Positions 1 to 10,003 are shown, counted from the first letter of the stretch. The stretch: DNA of 64,000 nucleotides from Hymenobacter taeanensis (GCF_013137895.1 NZ_CP053538.1:1487501-1551500), one strand, 5' to 3'. Notes: generated by a model not told the origin, from the sequence alone. Program-made: numbers and translations.

Positions 1-1777
1 CACGGCGTACCTGGATATTACCTTAGCAAAGGGGTTGAGCTTCCGTTCCACCTTCGGCATTAACTACAACAACAGCCACCCCAAAAACTACCAACCTCAG
101 TACTACCTTGGCCCCACTGACCAGCGGGCCCAGAGCGCGCTCATTGAAACGCGTAACGAGTCGGTGTCGTGGGTATGGTCGAACTACGCCAACTATACCC
201 GGGACCTGGGCAACAACAGCTCCTTCTCCGCCACTCTAGGCCAGGAAGCGCAGCGTAATTATGGTAACGGCATTTCCGTGACGGGCTATAACGTGCCCGC
301 TGATGCCTCCCTACAGTATATCTCGGCTTCGCGCAGCTCCAGCAATGCCATCCGTAGTTCCCAGTATGACAGCGGCCTGCTCTCCTACTTCGGCCGGGCC
401 AATTACAACTTCCACGATAAATACCTACTCACGGGTACGTTGCGCTTCGACCAGACCTCCAAGTTTCTGGGGCCGGTGCGCACGGGCACATTCCCTTCGG
501 TGGGCGCCGCCTGGAACATCTCCAATGAGGATTTCCTGAAAGGCATCTCGGCCATCTCCTCGCTGAAGCTTCGGGCCAGCTACGGGGCGGTAGGTAATCA
601 AAACGCAGCTCCCAACTATGGTTATGCTTCGGTGGCCCGCGGCAACCAGACCTACACTTTTAACGGTGTAGCGGCTCCTGGCCTGGCCATCACGCAGCTC
701 AATAACCCCGACCTGAAATGGGAAACCGCAGTTACTCAGGATGTCGGTATTGATGGAGAGTTCTTCGATAGCAAAGTGACCATCACCGCCGACTACTTTA
801 TCCGGCGCACCAAGGATATGATTGCCCTGCTGCCCGTGCCCGACTACGTAGGCCAGGCCCCAGCCAGCGCCAATGTGGGCTCCCTGCGCAATCGTGGCCT
901 GGAACTGGCCTTGGGCTACCGCAACCAGATCGGGAAGCTGCAATACAACCTGGGGCTGAACTTCACCAAAATCAGCAACGAAATCACGGATCTGGGTGGG
1001 GCTAACCCTATTGCCAGTGGCAACGTGCTGGTGCAAACCGGCAACACTACGCTTACCAGCGTAGGCCGCGAAATAGCGTACTTCTACGGACTGAAGGCCG
1101 ATGGTATTTTCCGCAATCAGAGCGAGGTTGATGCTTACAAAGGTTCTACTGGTGCCCTCATCCAGCCCGGGGCCAAACCCGGCGACGTGAAGTACCGCGA
1201 CGTGAACGGCGACGGTCAGATTACCTCCCTGGATAATACCTACCTGGGTAGTGCTACGCCCAAGTTCACCTATGGTGGCTCCGTTAACCTCTCCTACAGC
1301 AACTTCGACTTTAAGGTGCTGCTGTATGGGGTGCAAGGCGCCGAAGCGGTTAATGGTGGTGCCTTCCGGCTGTTGGAGTCAAGCAATTTTGTGGGTGCCT
1401 GGAACAACTTCTACGCGTCTCGGATGGACCGCTGGACGCCCAGCAACCCCAACGCCAGCCAGCCCCGCGTGACCTCCAACGACACCAACGGCAATGACCG
1501 GTTCAGCAGCCGCTACGTGGAGGATGCCAGCTACCTGCGCGCCCGCAATATGGAACTGGGCTACACGCTGCCTACCACGGTAGGCTCGCGTTTCCACGTG
1601 AACGGGTTCCGGGTATTTGCCTCGGTTGATAACGTGTTTACCATCACCAAATACACCGGCTACGACCCCGAGATTTCTACGGCAGGATTCTACAACAACC
1701 CCCTGGCCTACGGCGTGGATTACGGTAATTACCCTCAGGCCCGCACCTACCGCCTGGGCTTCAACCTGCAGTTTTAA
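1..1777 (+). CDS. SusC/RagA-family TonB-dependent receptor, C-terminal part (5' end outside window)
   Basis: The reading frame is open from base 2, so the gene starts upstream of the window; about 591 residues are visible. The sequence is typical TonB-dependent outer-membrane beta-barrel: alternating aromatic and polar strands, an SVGAAWNIS stretch, an NPDLKWE motif, a GDVKYRDVNGDGQI loop and a C-terminal strand ending GFNLQF. These are seen in SusC/RagA receptors, which import oligosaccharides or peptides across the outer membrane with a SusD partner. The plug and TonB box lie outside the window. The SusD gene starts 21 bp after the stop, so the two are almost certainly co-transcribed. The substrate cannot be read from the sequence. 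Confidence 0.95.
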   Translation, partial: TAYLDITLAKGLSFRSTFGINYNNSHPKNYQPQYYLGPTDQRAQSALIETRNESVSWVWSNYANYTRDLGNNSSFSATLGQEAQRNYGNGISVTGYNVPADASLQYISASRSSSNAIRSSQYDSGLLSYFGRANYNFHDKYLLTGTLRFDQTSKFLGPVRTGTFPSVGAAWNISNEDFLKGISAISSLKLRASYGAVGNQNAAPNYGYASVARGNQTYTFNGVAAPGLAITQLNNPDLKWETAVTQDVGIDGEFFDSKVTITADYFIRRTKDMIALLPVPDYVGQAPASANVGSLRNRGLELALGYRNQIGKLQYNLGLNFTKISNEITDLGGANPIASGNVLVQTGNTTLTSVGREIAYFYGLKADGIFRNQSEVDAYKGSTGALIQPGAKPGDVKYRDVNGDGQITSLDNTYLGSATPKFTYGGSVNLSYSNFDFKVLLYGVQGAEAVNGGAFRLLESSNFVGAWNNFYASRMDRWTPSNPNASQPRVTSNDTNGNDRFSSRYVEDASYLRARNMELGYTLPTTVGSRFHVNGFRVFASVDNVFTITKYTGYDPEISTAGFYNNPLAYGVDYGNYPQARTYRLGFNLQF

Positions 1778-1798
1778 CGATACTTTTACGCACTCAAG

Positions 1799-3409
1799 AT
1801 GAAAACTTCCCACGCAGCCCGGCTTGTTGCCTTCACGGTGATGGCGGCGCTTTCACAAGGATGCGACAGCTTCCTGGATAAAGATCCCCTGGGTACTACT
1901 ACGCAGGACAACCTATTCAAAGACCCCACGAACGCGGTGCAAGCCGTAAACGCAGTGTACGACGTAGCCGCCTGGGACCAGGGCCCCAAGTGGGGTGACC
2001 CTAACGGACAGTTCGTGCCTCAAACGTACGAGTGGATGTTCGGGGACGTGATGTCGGATGATGCCGCTAAGGGCAGCTCCCCCAGCGACTTCCCGACCCT
2101 CACGGAGCTAAAGACCTGGAACATTCCTGCTTCTAACCCGCCCGTAACTACGCTGTGGGTTCACAGCTTCACCGGCATTGCCCGAGCCAACACGGTCATC
2201 AACAACATTGACGCGGGCACCATTGACGCCGCACTGAAGGCTCGTTTGAAAGGTGAGGCCTTATTTCTGCGGGGATATTTCTACTTCAACCTCGTGAAGT
2301 CATTCGGTGGAGTACCGCTGTTCGATAAGTCGCCCACGCCCACTGAGGCTCCTAACGTAACGCGTGCCAGCATAGCCCAGACCTATGCTTTCATTGAGAA
2401 AGACTGGAAGCAAGCCGCCACGTTGCTGCCCGAGAAAAGTGCTTATGCCGCCGCTGATTTAGGCCGCGCTACCAAAGGGGCTGCCAATGCCTACCTGGCC
2501 CGCGCCATTATGTACCAGCTGGGTACCGTAAACGGCAACAACCATACCTGGCAGGAGGTGTATGACCTCACCAGCACCGTAATTACCTCCAACCAATACA
2601 GCCTGCTCCCCAACTATGCGGCTATTCATCAGGAGATAGGCGAAAACAGCAGCGAGTCACTCTTCGAGATTCAGTTTGCGTCATCTAACGACACGTACGG
2701 CCCTATTTCGGTGGGTACTACCAACAACATCTTCCAGAACAACCGCAAAACATTTGGCTACGGCTTCAACAACCCCACCCAAAATCTGGTGGATGAGTTT
2801 GAGCCGAATGACCCACGCCTGGAGGCTACCGTTATCAAAGATGGCGACGTGGTGTTAGGCGTGTTGAATACCATTGACCGCACCGAGAACGAGACGGGGT
2901 ACTTAAACCGCAAAGCTGCTATTATCCGGCCTAATGCTCCGGAATCGGGCCCGCAAAACATCCGCAAAATGCGTTACGCTGATGTGCTGCTGATGAAAGC
3001 CGAGGCAGCCGCTCAGCTCAACAAAAACAGCGAAGCAATAGCCCTGGTAAACCAGGTGCGGCAACGTGCCCGTACCTCTACTCGCCCGCCCGGTACTACA
3101 GTTGGCACTCTAACCTACGCGCCCGCCAACACGCCTCCCGGCACCCTCCCCGACCTGGCCTCTGGCCTTGCGGGGCAAGCCCTGCTGAACGCCATTTGGC
3201 ACGAGCGCCGGGTAGAGTTCGGGGAAGAGTCGTTGCGCCTGTGGGACCTGATCCGGACGGGCCGCTACCTGAACACTCTGCCCGCTGACGTTCGGGCCCG
3301 GGCCCTGTCGCATGCCGCCACTGAAACGTCAGTGAATCCTTTCCCGCTGCTGCCTATTTCCCTGAATGATGCACAGAGTTGGAAGCTCCCGCAAAACCCT
3401 GGCTATTAA
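1799..3409 (+). CDS. SusD/RagB-family outer-membrane nutrient-binding lipoprotein
   Basis: A 536-aa protein with a lipoprotein signal: a short basic N-terminus, a hydrophobic core and a lipobox ending at Cys22 (LSQGC), followed by DSFLDKDP, the usual start of mature SusD proteins. TPR-like helical segments follow (for example GRATKGAANAYLARA near the middle). The C-terminal part has the family's MRYADVLLMKAEA helix and the ERRVEFGEESLRLWDLIRTG block. SusD proteins sit over the SusC barrel as a lid that captures ligand. It follows the SusC gene by 21 bp and is closed by a strong hairpin, so the pair forms the end of an operon. Confidence 0.96.
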   Translation: MKTSHAARLVAFTVMAALSQGCDSFLDKDPLGTTTQDNLFKDPTNAVQAVNAVYDVAAWDQGPKWGDPNGQFVPQTYEWMFGDVMSDDAAKGSSPSDFPTLTELKTWNIPASNPPVTTLWVHSFTGIARANTVINNIDAGTIDAALKARLKGEALFLRGYFYFNLVKSFGGVPLFDKSPTPTEAPNVTRASIAQTYAFIEKDWKQAATLLPEKSAYAAADLGRATKGAANAYLARAIMYQLGTVNGNNHTWQEVYDLTSTVITSNQYSLLPNYAAIHQEIGENSSESLFEIQFASSNDTYGPISVGTTNNIFQNNRKTFGYGFNNPTQNLVDEFEPNDPRLEATVIKDGDVVLGVLNTIDRTENETGYLNRKAAIIRPNAPESGPQNIRKMRYADVLLMKAEAAAQLNKNSEAIALVNQVRQRARTSTRPPGTTVGTLTYAPANTPPGTLPDLASGLAGQALLNAIWHERRVEFGEESLRLWDLIRTGRYLNTLPADVRARALSHAATETSVNPFPLLPISLNDAQSWKLPQNPGY

Positions 3410-3472
3410 GCCAGGAATAAGGACCCTTTTGCTTTAGAACTGGCCTAGGCATACCTCATAATTAGCTTGCGC

Positions 3473-3509
3473 AAGAGGCCCACTCTACCACCCATAGAGT
3501 GGGCCTCTT
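3473..3509 (+). terminator. Rho-independent terminator after susD
   Basis: A 14-bp perfect stem (3473-3486 pairs with 3496-3509) with a 9-nt loop is followed by a T-rich run. It lies 64 bp past the SusD stop and closes the SusCD operon. Confidence 0.85.
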
Positions 3510-3967
3510 TGTGTGTTTATTCGACTGTACAGAGCCTAAAGCCCCAGCCGCGGCAGTTTGATACCCCAAACCAACTCGGAGGTTACAGGCAAAAGAACTC
3601 TTCTCTTACCCTGTTAACACACGCTGAACAATACCCCACTCTTAATTGTATGCTGACCTGATATGAACTCGAAAATCAATATTTCATCTTTACGCTTCTA
3701 CTGAAACAATACTATTTATTTAACGTTACCACCGGGAGCTTATTTCTCGAATAAGTAAAATTTTTTGTCATGCTCTAAACAAGCTTAGCAATACAGTACT
3801 GCTCTGCAGGTACATTAAACAAACTATTAAGCCATTCACACTTTATTGAGTCATATTTATATATTATAAAAATTATAAATTTTCACAAATCAGTTATATA
3901 ATAATAGACATATTCATTGGCTCCACTTGTTATATTTGTCTCTTTATCACTTTGCGTATTTGACTGA
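3510..3967. other. AT-rich non-coding gap upstream of the hybrid kinase
   Basis: About 460 bp with no convincing gene. From about 3660 onward it is far more AT-rich than its surroundings, with runs such as TATATATTATAAAAATTATAAA. TATATTTG at 3931-3938 fits the Bacteroidota -7 consensus TAnnTTTG and lies 30 bp before the kinase start, but I see no TTG at the expected distance upstream. The promoter is therefore only a candidate. Confidence 0.5.
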
Positions 3968-6793
3968 ATGTCTGCTGTTGAGCTCTCTAGCTGTCTCACC
4001 ACCCCGCCTGTTGCCCCCTCCGACGACCAAGCATGGCGCGTATGGGCGGAGAATCATATAGCAGCCCTACAAAATGCCTTGGCCACTGCCCAAGCGCAAG
4101 TTCAGCTTACTGAGGCTCGTTTGGCCGGATTGCTGGAAGCCTTGCCTGGTAGCAACGTGTTAGTTTCAAAGCAGGGCCAGTTAATAACCGCCAACCAGTG
4201 TGGCCTAGATTGGCTTGGCTGCGCAAGTGATAAAAAGTCAGAACCCGATTGCACCGTTGCGTTGCAGCATCACTTTCAAAACTCGGCGGCTTTTGTAACG
4301 CGCGCCCAACAGCTGCGAGCGGCAGGGCAGGCAATGCGGGGCGAAGTGGCAGTGCTAACCGATGGGCAGACTCTGGAGTGGGATTACTTACCACTCGGTG
4401 AAGGCGAGGAGGGACACCTCCTGCGTTTCCAGCCACTGTCGACGACTACTGCTCAGCGCGATTTCTACGAAACCATTCTGCAACAGCTTCCCGTGGAGGT
4501 GGCCGTCTTCGACGCGGAGCACCGCTACCGCTTCGTAAATGTCAATGGCATTCTGAATGCCACCACGCGGGCGTGGGTAATTGGCCATACCGACTTTGAG
4601 TATTGCGCTCATTTCCAGCGCCCCCTGGAACTGGCCCAGGAACGCCACCGCTGCTTTGAGCAGGCGCTGCAAACCCGCGCGCCGATTACGTGGGAAGAAA
4701 TGCAGGAAACGGCCGATGGTACGCAGTATGTGCGGCGGTATTTTCTGCCGGTGTTTGCCCCCGATGGCACCTTGCACATGATGGTAGGCCTGGGCGAGGA
4801 CATTACGGAGCGCCGCCGCGTAGAAAACCAGCTTGCTGAACAACGGGCCTTTTACGAATATGTGCTGGACCATCTCCCGTGTGATGTGGGGGTGTTCGAC
4901 CACAAATTCCGGTACCTGTTTGTAAATGCCAGCGGTATTAAAGACCCGGAGCTGCGCAAATGGGTGATTGGCAAAGACAACTACGCCTACTTCTCCCGTA
5001 CTAATCGCCCGGTTTCCATGGCGCACGAGCGCCATGCGCAGTTTGAGCAGGCAGTTCAGCAACGAGGCCTAGTAACGTACGACGAAACGTTTCTGCGGCC
5101 TGATGGTGACCGGTACATGTACCGGTGCCTGCAACCCGTGTTTCACCCCGATGGCTCCCTGCACATGATTTTGGGCTATGGCCTTGATGTGACGGAGCGC
5201 GTAGCCACGGAGCGGGCCCTGCGCCACGCCAAGCTGGCAGCAGAGTCGGCGGTGCGGGCCCGGGAGCTTTTCCTGGCTAACATGAGCCACGAGATTCGGA
5301 CGCCCATGAACGCTATTCTGGGCATGAGTCAGCTACTGGCTAAAACTCCGCTTACGCCCACCCAAAGCAGCTACCAGCAGGCCATCACCACCTCCGCCGA
5401 CAACCTGCTGGTCATCATCAACGACATCCTGGATCTTTCTAAGCTGGAGGCAGGTAAAATGGTGCTGGAGCAGGTAGGCTTCTCACCCGCCCATCTGCTG
5501 GCTCAGGTAGAGCAGACTCTGCAGTATAAAGCCGCCGAAAAAGGTCTGTGCCTGCGCACGCAAGTGGGGCAGGGCCTGCCGGCGGTACTCCTCGGCGACC
5601 CTTACCGCATTACTCAGGTGCTGCTCAATTTGGCTGGTAATGCCATCAAATTCACGGAAAAGGGTCACGTGGCAGTTTCGTGTGAGGTAGTAGCTGCCGA
5701 CGCACCCAGCGGCACCGTAGATGTGCAATTTGAGGTCAGTGACACCGGCATAGGGATTGAGCCCGAGTTTCTGGCTCATATCTTCCAGGAGTTCAGCCAG
5801 GAAGACGCCTCCGTGACCCGTAAGTTTGGCGGTACGGGCCTAGGCCTGCCCATTTGCCGCAACCTGGTAAAGCTAATGGGCGGCGATGTGCAGCTGGAAA
5901 GCGAAAAGCACCGCGGCACGGTCACCCGCTTTACGCTGCGCCTGCCCGTTGGCACGGCCAATGACCTACTGCCTCAGGCACTGTTACCCGAAGACAGCCC
6001 CCTACGGCAGCACCTGCGCCACAAACACGTGCTGCTGGTAGAAGACAACCGCTTCAACCGCCAGATTGCCAAAACTTTCCTGCAGCAGGCGCACGTGCAG
6101 GTAACTGAGGCCGTGCATGGCGCTGAGGCCCTGGCCCTGGCGCAGGAGCAGTCTTTTGACCTGATTCTGATGGATATTCAGATGCCCATTCTGGATGGGT
6201 ATGGGGCCACTACCGCGCTCCGCCAGCAGTTGCAGCTCACCACGCCCATCATTGCCCTAACGGCTAATGCCATTAAAGGAGAGCGAGAAAAATGCCTGGC
6301 GGCGGGTATGAACGGCTATCTGGCCAAGCCTTTTCAGGAGGCTGAGCTGCTGCGGGTGGTTAGCGAGTGGGTATTGCCGCAGGCCGGGTCAACAACGCCT
6401 GCTTCACAGTTTCCTACCCCTGCCACTCCCACATCAGAGCTATACCGGACTGATGAGCTTCTGAAAGTGGGCCAGGGCGACCTGACCTTCGTGAATTTTA
6501 TGCTGGAAACTTTTGTGGAAAGCAGCGAAGAGGGTTTGCAGGAACTGGCAACAGGGCTTCAGGAAGGTAACGTGGCCCGGCTAAAAAGCGCGGCGCACAC
6601 CCTTAAGCCCAGCCTGGCCCACTTGCACGTGACTCACCTGCTTCCGGCCGTTACCGAGCTCGACCAGTGGCAGGGCGAGTTCCAGCACGAGGCTCTGACG
6701 GCGCTGGTAACTACCATTACCCAGCATTTGCGGGAAGTTATCAGCCATATGCGTTTAGCGTTGGCTGCGCCGCAGACTATAGCTGCTGAATAA
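3968..6793 (+). CDS. Hybrid sensor histidine kinase: PAS x3, HisKA, HATPase, receiver, Hpt
   Basis: A 941-aa cytoplasmic-looking sensor kinase with no clear membrane segment. An N-terminal helix is followed by a degenerate PAS (about 50-155) and two closely similar PAS/PAC units (about 163-283 and 292-410). The dimerisation domain carries phospho-acceptor His441 in SHEIRTP. The ATPase domain has the N box (NLAGNAIKF), DTGIGI and GGTGLGLPI. A receiver domain carries Asp736 in LILMDIQMP and LAKPF. A C-terminal Hpt domain has His877 in SAAHTLKPS. All phosphorelay residues are present, so this is a full His-Asp-His relay in one chain. No response regulator lies next to it, so the final target is unknown. 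It stands alone between SusCD and moeA. Confidence 0.95.
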   Translation: MSAVELSSCLTTPPVAPSDDQAWRVWAENHIAALQNALATAQAQVQLTEARLAGLLEALPGSNVLVSKQGQLITANQCGLDWLGCASDKKSEPDCTVALQHHFQNSAAFVTRAQQLRAAGQAMRGEVAVLTDGQTLEWDYLPLGEGEEGHLLRFQPLSTTTAQRDFYETILQQLPVEVAVFDAEHRYRFVNVNGILNATTRAWVIGHTDFEYCAHFQRPLELAQERHRCFEQALQTRAPITWEEMQETADGTQYVRRYFLPVFAPDGTLHMMVGLGEDITERRRVENQLAEQRAFYEYVLDHLPCDVGVFDHKFRYLFVNASGIKDPELRKWVIGKDNYAYFSRTNRPVSMAHERHAQFEQAVQQRGLVTYDETFLRPDGDRYMYRCLQPVFHPDGSLHMILGYGLDVTERVATERALRHAKLAAESAVRARELFLANMSHEIRTPMNAILGMSQLLAKTPLTPTQSSYQQAITTSADNLLVIINDILDLSKLEAGKMVLEQVGFSPAHLLAQVEQTLQYKAAEKGLCLRTQVGQGLPAVLLGDPYRITQVLLNLAGNAIKFTEKGHVAVSCEVVAADAPSGTVDVQFEVSDTGIGIEPEFLAHIFQEFSQEDASVTRKFGGTGLGLPICRNLVKLMGGDVQLESEKHRGTVTRFTLRLPVGTANDLLPQALLPEDSPLRQHLRHKHVLLVEDNRFNRQIAKTFLQQAHVQVTEAVHGAEALALAQEQSFDLILMDIQMPILDGYGATTALRQQLQLTTPIIALTANAIKGEREKCLAAGMNGYLAKPFQEAELLRVVSEWVLPQAGSTTPASQFPTPATPTSELYRTDELLKVGQGDLTFVNFMLETFVESSEEGLQELATGLQEGNVARLKSAAHTLKPSLAHLHVTHLLPAVTELDQWQGEFQHEALTALVTTITQHLREVISHMRLALAAPQTIAAE

Positions 6794-6824
6794 TTACCTG
6801 AGCACGCTTACCGCTTTGCCCTGC

Positions 6825-8054
6825 TTACCGAAACCGCCACGCCGGCAGCACAGTACCCACCGGGAACAACTCCTGCTCAGGCGGTAGCTCCAGAAATGCC
6901 TGGCTGGGCAGCAGGCTGGCCTGGTCGCCGGAGCCACCAGCCCGCTCGGGGTAGGCTAGCAGACGGCCGTCGGGGGCATGCTCCAGGCTCACGAGCAGGA
7001 AATGTGTGAGCCTGGGCTTGAACTGTACCTCCTGGGCCAGCACCGCCGGTACCGGGCCGCCCAGGCCGGTGGTATCAGCTGCTATGGGTTGCTGCACGGC
7101 CAGCAGCCAGGGGCGGGCGTAGCGGTAGAAGTTCACGAAGGTAGAAACCGGATTGCCGGGCAGCGCAAATACCACGGCCCCGCCGGGTTGCTGCCCAAAC
7201 CAGAAGGGCTTGCCGGGGCGCTGCTGCACCTCATGAAATAGTTGCTCCACGCCCAGCTCCCGCAGTATTTCGGGCAGAAAATCGGCCTTGCCCTTTGACA
7301 CGCCCCCGCTAAGCAACACGGCATCGTAGTCGGCTAGTAAGGCAGGCAGGCCTTGGCGCAGGGCGGCGGGGTCATCGTTGAAGTGGAAGCCCGCAGTTTC
7401 GGCACCGGCTTGTTGGGCGGCGGCTTGCAGCATCAGGCCATTGGAGCGCCGTATCTGGTGGGGCTCAGGCTGCTGGGTAATGGGCACCAGCTCGTCGCCG
7501 GTGCTAACCACGGCCACCCGGGGCCGGCGCGTAACGGCCACGGTGGCGGCGCCCACGGTAGCCCCTACGGCCAGCTCGGCGGGGCCCAGCACGGTGCCAG
7601 CGGGGAGCAGCAGGTCGCCCTGGCGGCGGTCGGCGGCTTGGGCGTGCACATTGTGGCCGGCGCGTGGGGCACCCACTTGCACCTGAGCTAGGCGGCGCCC
7701 GGCTTCATCAGTGCGAATGAGTAGGTCTTCGTAGCGGATAACGGTGTCGGCTCCGGCGGGCAGGGAGGCGCCGGTCATGATTTCTACGGCGGCGTACGGG
7801 TTCTGGAGTGGCCTAGGGGGCTGGCCGGCAAACTGGGTATGCTCAATCAGAAACTCTGTTTGGCCTTCAGCCAGCGCGGCGTAGCGGAGGGCAATGCCGT
7901 CCATGGCCACACGGTTGAAAGGCGGAAAATCCCGGTCGGCATACAGCGGCTCCCGCAGCACCCGCCCAAGGGCTAGGGGTAGAGAAAGGTACTCGGGCGG
8001 CAACGGACGGATGGTAGCAGCAACTAAGCGGGTGGCTTCTTCGACGGAGAGCAT
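6825..8054 (-). CDS. moeA: Molybdopterin molybdotransferase MoeA
   Basis: A 409-aa protein of the usual MoeA length. MoeA inserts molybdate into adenylylated molybdopterin to give Moco. The sequence shows FPPFNRVAMDGIAL near the N-terminus, MTGASLPAGADTVIRYED, the SGGVSKGKAD motif of the MoCF-binding fold and LPGNPVSTFVNF. It is convergent with the kinase gene and divergent from moaC, about 216 bp apart. That gap contains two copies of the TGGCCTA motif and a fragment of an interspersed palindromic repeat. Confidence 0.97.
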   Translation of the reverse strand: MLSVEEATRLVAATIRPLPPEYLSLPLALGRVLREPLYADRDFPPFNRVAMDGIALRYAALAEGQTEFLIEHTQFAGQPPRPLQNPYAAVEIMTGASLPAGADTVIRYEDLLIRTDEAGRRLAQVQVGAPRAGHNVHAQAADRRQGDLLLPAGTVLGPAELAVGATVGAATVAVTRRPRVAVVSTGDELVPITQQPEPHQIRRSNGLMLQAAAQQAGAETAGFHFNDDPAALRQGLPALLADYDAVLLSGGVSKGKADFLPEILRELGVEQLFHEVQQRPGKPFWFGQQPGGAVVFALPGNPVSTFVNFYRYARPWLLAVQQPIAADTTGLGGPVPAVLAQEVQFKPRLTHFLLVSLEHAPDGRLLAYPERAGGSGDQASLLPSQAFLELPPEQELFPVGTVLPAWRFR

Positions 8055-8149
8055 GGCAGGGGAAAGGACGGTATAGAGACGCAGCCGGGCAGTGTAGTGT
8101 TGCGGAAGCTGCTGTTCTGAGAGTGGCGGAGGAGTGGCCTAGGAGTTAA

Positions 8150-8180
8150 CTCAAATTCCTCGCCTCACTCAGAATGACAA
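8150..8180. repeat. Fragment of an interspersed palindromic repeat
   Basis: The minus strand reads GTCATTCTGAGTGAGGCGAG, resembling one arm of the larger palindromic elements at 13962-14053 and 53101-53183. It lies in the moeA-moaC gap. The relationship is by visual similarity only. Confidence 0.4.
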
Positions 8181-8270
8181 TCTTAGCGGTTGCGAAAGCA
8201 AAGTACTGGCCTAGCCGGTTTGTTCTACGTTCGCAACGCCCAAACGCAAAGTTGCGTCTTTACCGCTACC

Positions 8271-8759
8271 ATGTCTGATTCTCCTAAATTAACTCACCTC
8301 AACGCCGCCGGCCAACCGGCCATGGTTGATGTGGGCGCCAAAGTTCCTACCCGCCGTGTGGCCCGTGCCCGCAGCCGCGTTGTCCTCGGCGCCGAGATTG
8401 TGGCGTTGGTCCGCGAAGGCGACCTGCCCACCCGCAAAGGCCCCGTGTTCCAGACGGCTATTCTGGCCGGCATTATGGGCGCTAAGCGCACCTCGGAGCT
8501 GATTCCGCTGTGCCACCCCCTCGGCCTAGACGACTGTCAGGTGCGCGTTGACTTAGATGGCCCCGATGCCGTGGTAATTGAGTGCACTGCTACCGTAACG
8601 GGTAAAACCGGCGTGGAAATGGAAGCGCTGACCGGTGCTTCAGTGGCGGCCCTCACCATCTACGACATGTGCAAAGCCCTGTCCCACAACATTGTCATTC
8701 AGGAAACGCGCCTGCTGGAGAAAACCGGCGGCAAGCAAGATTTTCATCATGTCGGATAA
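8271..8759 (+). CDS. moaC: Cyclic pyranopterin monophosphate synthase MoaC
   Basis: I start the gene at the ATG at 8271, giving 162 aa, close to the 161 aa of E. coli MoaC. An earlier in-frame start at 8190 would add a tail unlike the family. MoaC converts the MoaA product to cyclic pyranopterin monophosphate. Visible signatures are MVDVGAK near the N-terminus, [20 protein letters not shown], the ELIPLCHPL motif and [21 protein letters not shown]. The mobA-fusion gene starts 11 nt before the moaC stop, implying translational coupling. Confidence 0.97.
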   Translation: MSDSPKLTHLNAAGQPAMVDVGAKVPTRRVARARSRVVLGAEIVALVREGDLPTRKGPVFQTAILAGIMGAKRTSELIPLCHPLGLDDCQVRVDLDGPDAVVIECTATVTGKTGVEMEALTGASVAALTIYDMCKALSHNIVIQETRLLEKTGGKQDFHHVG

Positions 8760-9981
8760 CCAAGCTTCCACCGGAGCAGCCCCACGCACCAAGCATGCCC
8801 AGCTTGCTCGCCCTAACCTGGGCGAGTTCGGCCGCCAGGAGCTGGCCATTCTGGGAGCACCCTGTGGCAAAATAAAGGACTTGGCGGCTCGCCTTCTGCC
8901 CCTGCTCTCGCCTGAGTTGCGCGTGACCTACGTCGACGCCGACCATGCCGCCGGCGACGACGCGGCCCAGGGCGGCAGTGGCGGCCAGGATGCTATTCTG
9001 CAGGCCGGCGCCGCGGCGGAGCTGACCGACAAAATCACGTTTGCACGGCTGGATGTGAAGCGTGGGTTGGATAAGTTCAGTCAGCAGGAGTGGCTGCAGC
9101 ACCAGAGCCTGGTGCTGGTGAATGGCAACCACTTTCGGGCCCAGCAGCAGCTTGTAATTCTGGACCCCACCAAGCCGGTGGAGAAAAAGCTGGACCGCCT
9201 CACCAACGTGCGCGCCCTGCTCCTGCCCGAAGGCGTAACAGAAATACCGGCCTACCTGCGGGCTCACCTGAGTGCTAGTGAGGTACCAGTGCTCCCGCTG
9301 CACGACGCCCAAGCCATTGCCCACCTCATTCTGCAGGAATGGCACGCGGCAGCCCCCCCCCTGCGGGGCCTGGTGCTGGCCGGTGGCCGCAGCCAGCGCA
9401 TGGGCCGAGATAAAGGCAAGCTCACCTACCACGCCGGGCAGGAGCAGCGTGCCCGCGCCGCCGAGCTGCTGGCCGAGTTCTGCCAGGACGTGCACGTGTC
9501 CTGCCGCCCCGACCAGGTAGTGGAACTGGAAATTGCCGGCCTGCGCCCCCTGCCCGATACCTTCTCCGACCTTGGCCCTTTGAGCGGCATTCTCTCCGCC
9601 TTCCGCCTTGACCCCAACGCGGCCTGGCTGGTAGTGGCCTGTGACCTGCCCTTTCTCTCTCAGACTACGCTGGGCCACCTGGTAACACAGCGCCAGCCCG
9701 CCCGCATGGCCACCGCCTTTCAGAGCCCCGAAAATGAGTGGCCGGAGCCCCTCATTACCATTTGGGAGCCCAGCAGCTACGGCACGCTCCTGCGCTTCCT
9801 CAGCCTCGGCTACTCCTGCCCCCGTAAGTCCCTCATCAACTCCGACATTGAGCTGCTCGCCACGCCCGCACCCCAGGAGCTGCGCAACGTGAATACCCCG
9901 GAGGAGTTTGAGGAGGCTAAGCGGGATTTGGCCTCCCCCTTGACCTCATCTCCTCGGGGAAAGGGGCAGCCTGACAATTAA
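8749..9981 (+). CDS. mobA: MobB-like/MobA fusion: molybdenum cofactor guanylyltransferase with a degenerate N-terminal domain
   Basis: I place the start at the ATG at 8749, overlapping the moaC stop by 11 nt (410 aa). Residues from about 205 onward are MobA-like: [16 protein letters not shown] (the nucleotidyltransferase loop), VVACDLPFL, and a C-terminal [11 protein letters not shown]. MobA transfers GMP to molybdopterin to make the guanine dinucleotide form. The first 200 residues resemble MobB in layout: [10 protein letters not shown] at 32-41 sits where the P-loop should be, and LVLVNGNHF near 118-126 matches the position of the MobB LVLVEGF segment. The P-loop is one residue short and lacks the Ser/Thr after Lys, so GTP binding is doubtful. 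The MobB assignment is inference. Confidence 0.88.
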   Translation: MSDNQASTGAAPRTKHAQLARPNLGEFGRQELAILGAPCGKIKDLAARLLPLLSPELRVTYVDADHAAGDDAAQGGSGGQDAILQAGAAAELTDKITFARLDVKRGLDKFSQQEWLQHQSLVLVNGNHFRAQQQLVILDPTKPVEKKLDRLTNVRALLLPEGVTEIPAYLRAHLSASEVPVLPLHDAQAIAHLILQEWHAAAPPLRGLVLAGGRSQRMGRDKGKLTYHAGQEQRARAAELLAEFCQDVHVSCRPDQVVELEIAGLRPLPDTFSDLGPLSGILSAFRLDPNAAWLVVACDLPFLSQTTLGHLVTQRQPARMATAFQSPENEWPEPLITIWEPSSYGTLLRFLSLGYSCPRKSLINSDIELLATPAPQELRNVNTPEEFEEAKRDLASPLTSSPRGKGQPDN

Positions 9982-10003
9982 CTGCTTAGCTCATATGTAT
10001 ACA

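Noticed and set aside
425..1336. Long minus-strand open frame of 303 codons opposite the SusC gene
   Set aside because: It is the shadow of a GC-rich coding strand; the plus-strand frame has unmistakable receptor sequence.
3917..3938. Full promoter for the hybrid kinase
   Set aside because: The -7 box is good, but the nearest TTG is only 11 bp upstream, too close for the usual spacing.
8190..8270. Earlier in-frame start for moaC
   Set aside because: Adds 27 residues that are not like MoaC and would exceed the usual family length.
8695..9678. Minus-strand frame of 327 codons opposite the mobA fusion
   Set aside because: No family features and fully antisense to a recognisable gene; typical of high-GC third positions.
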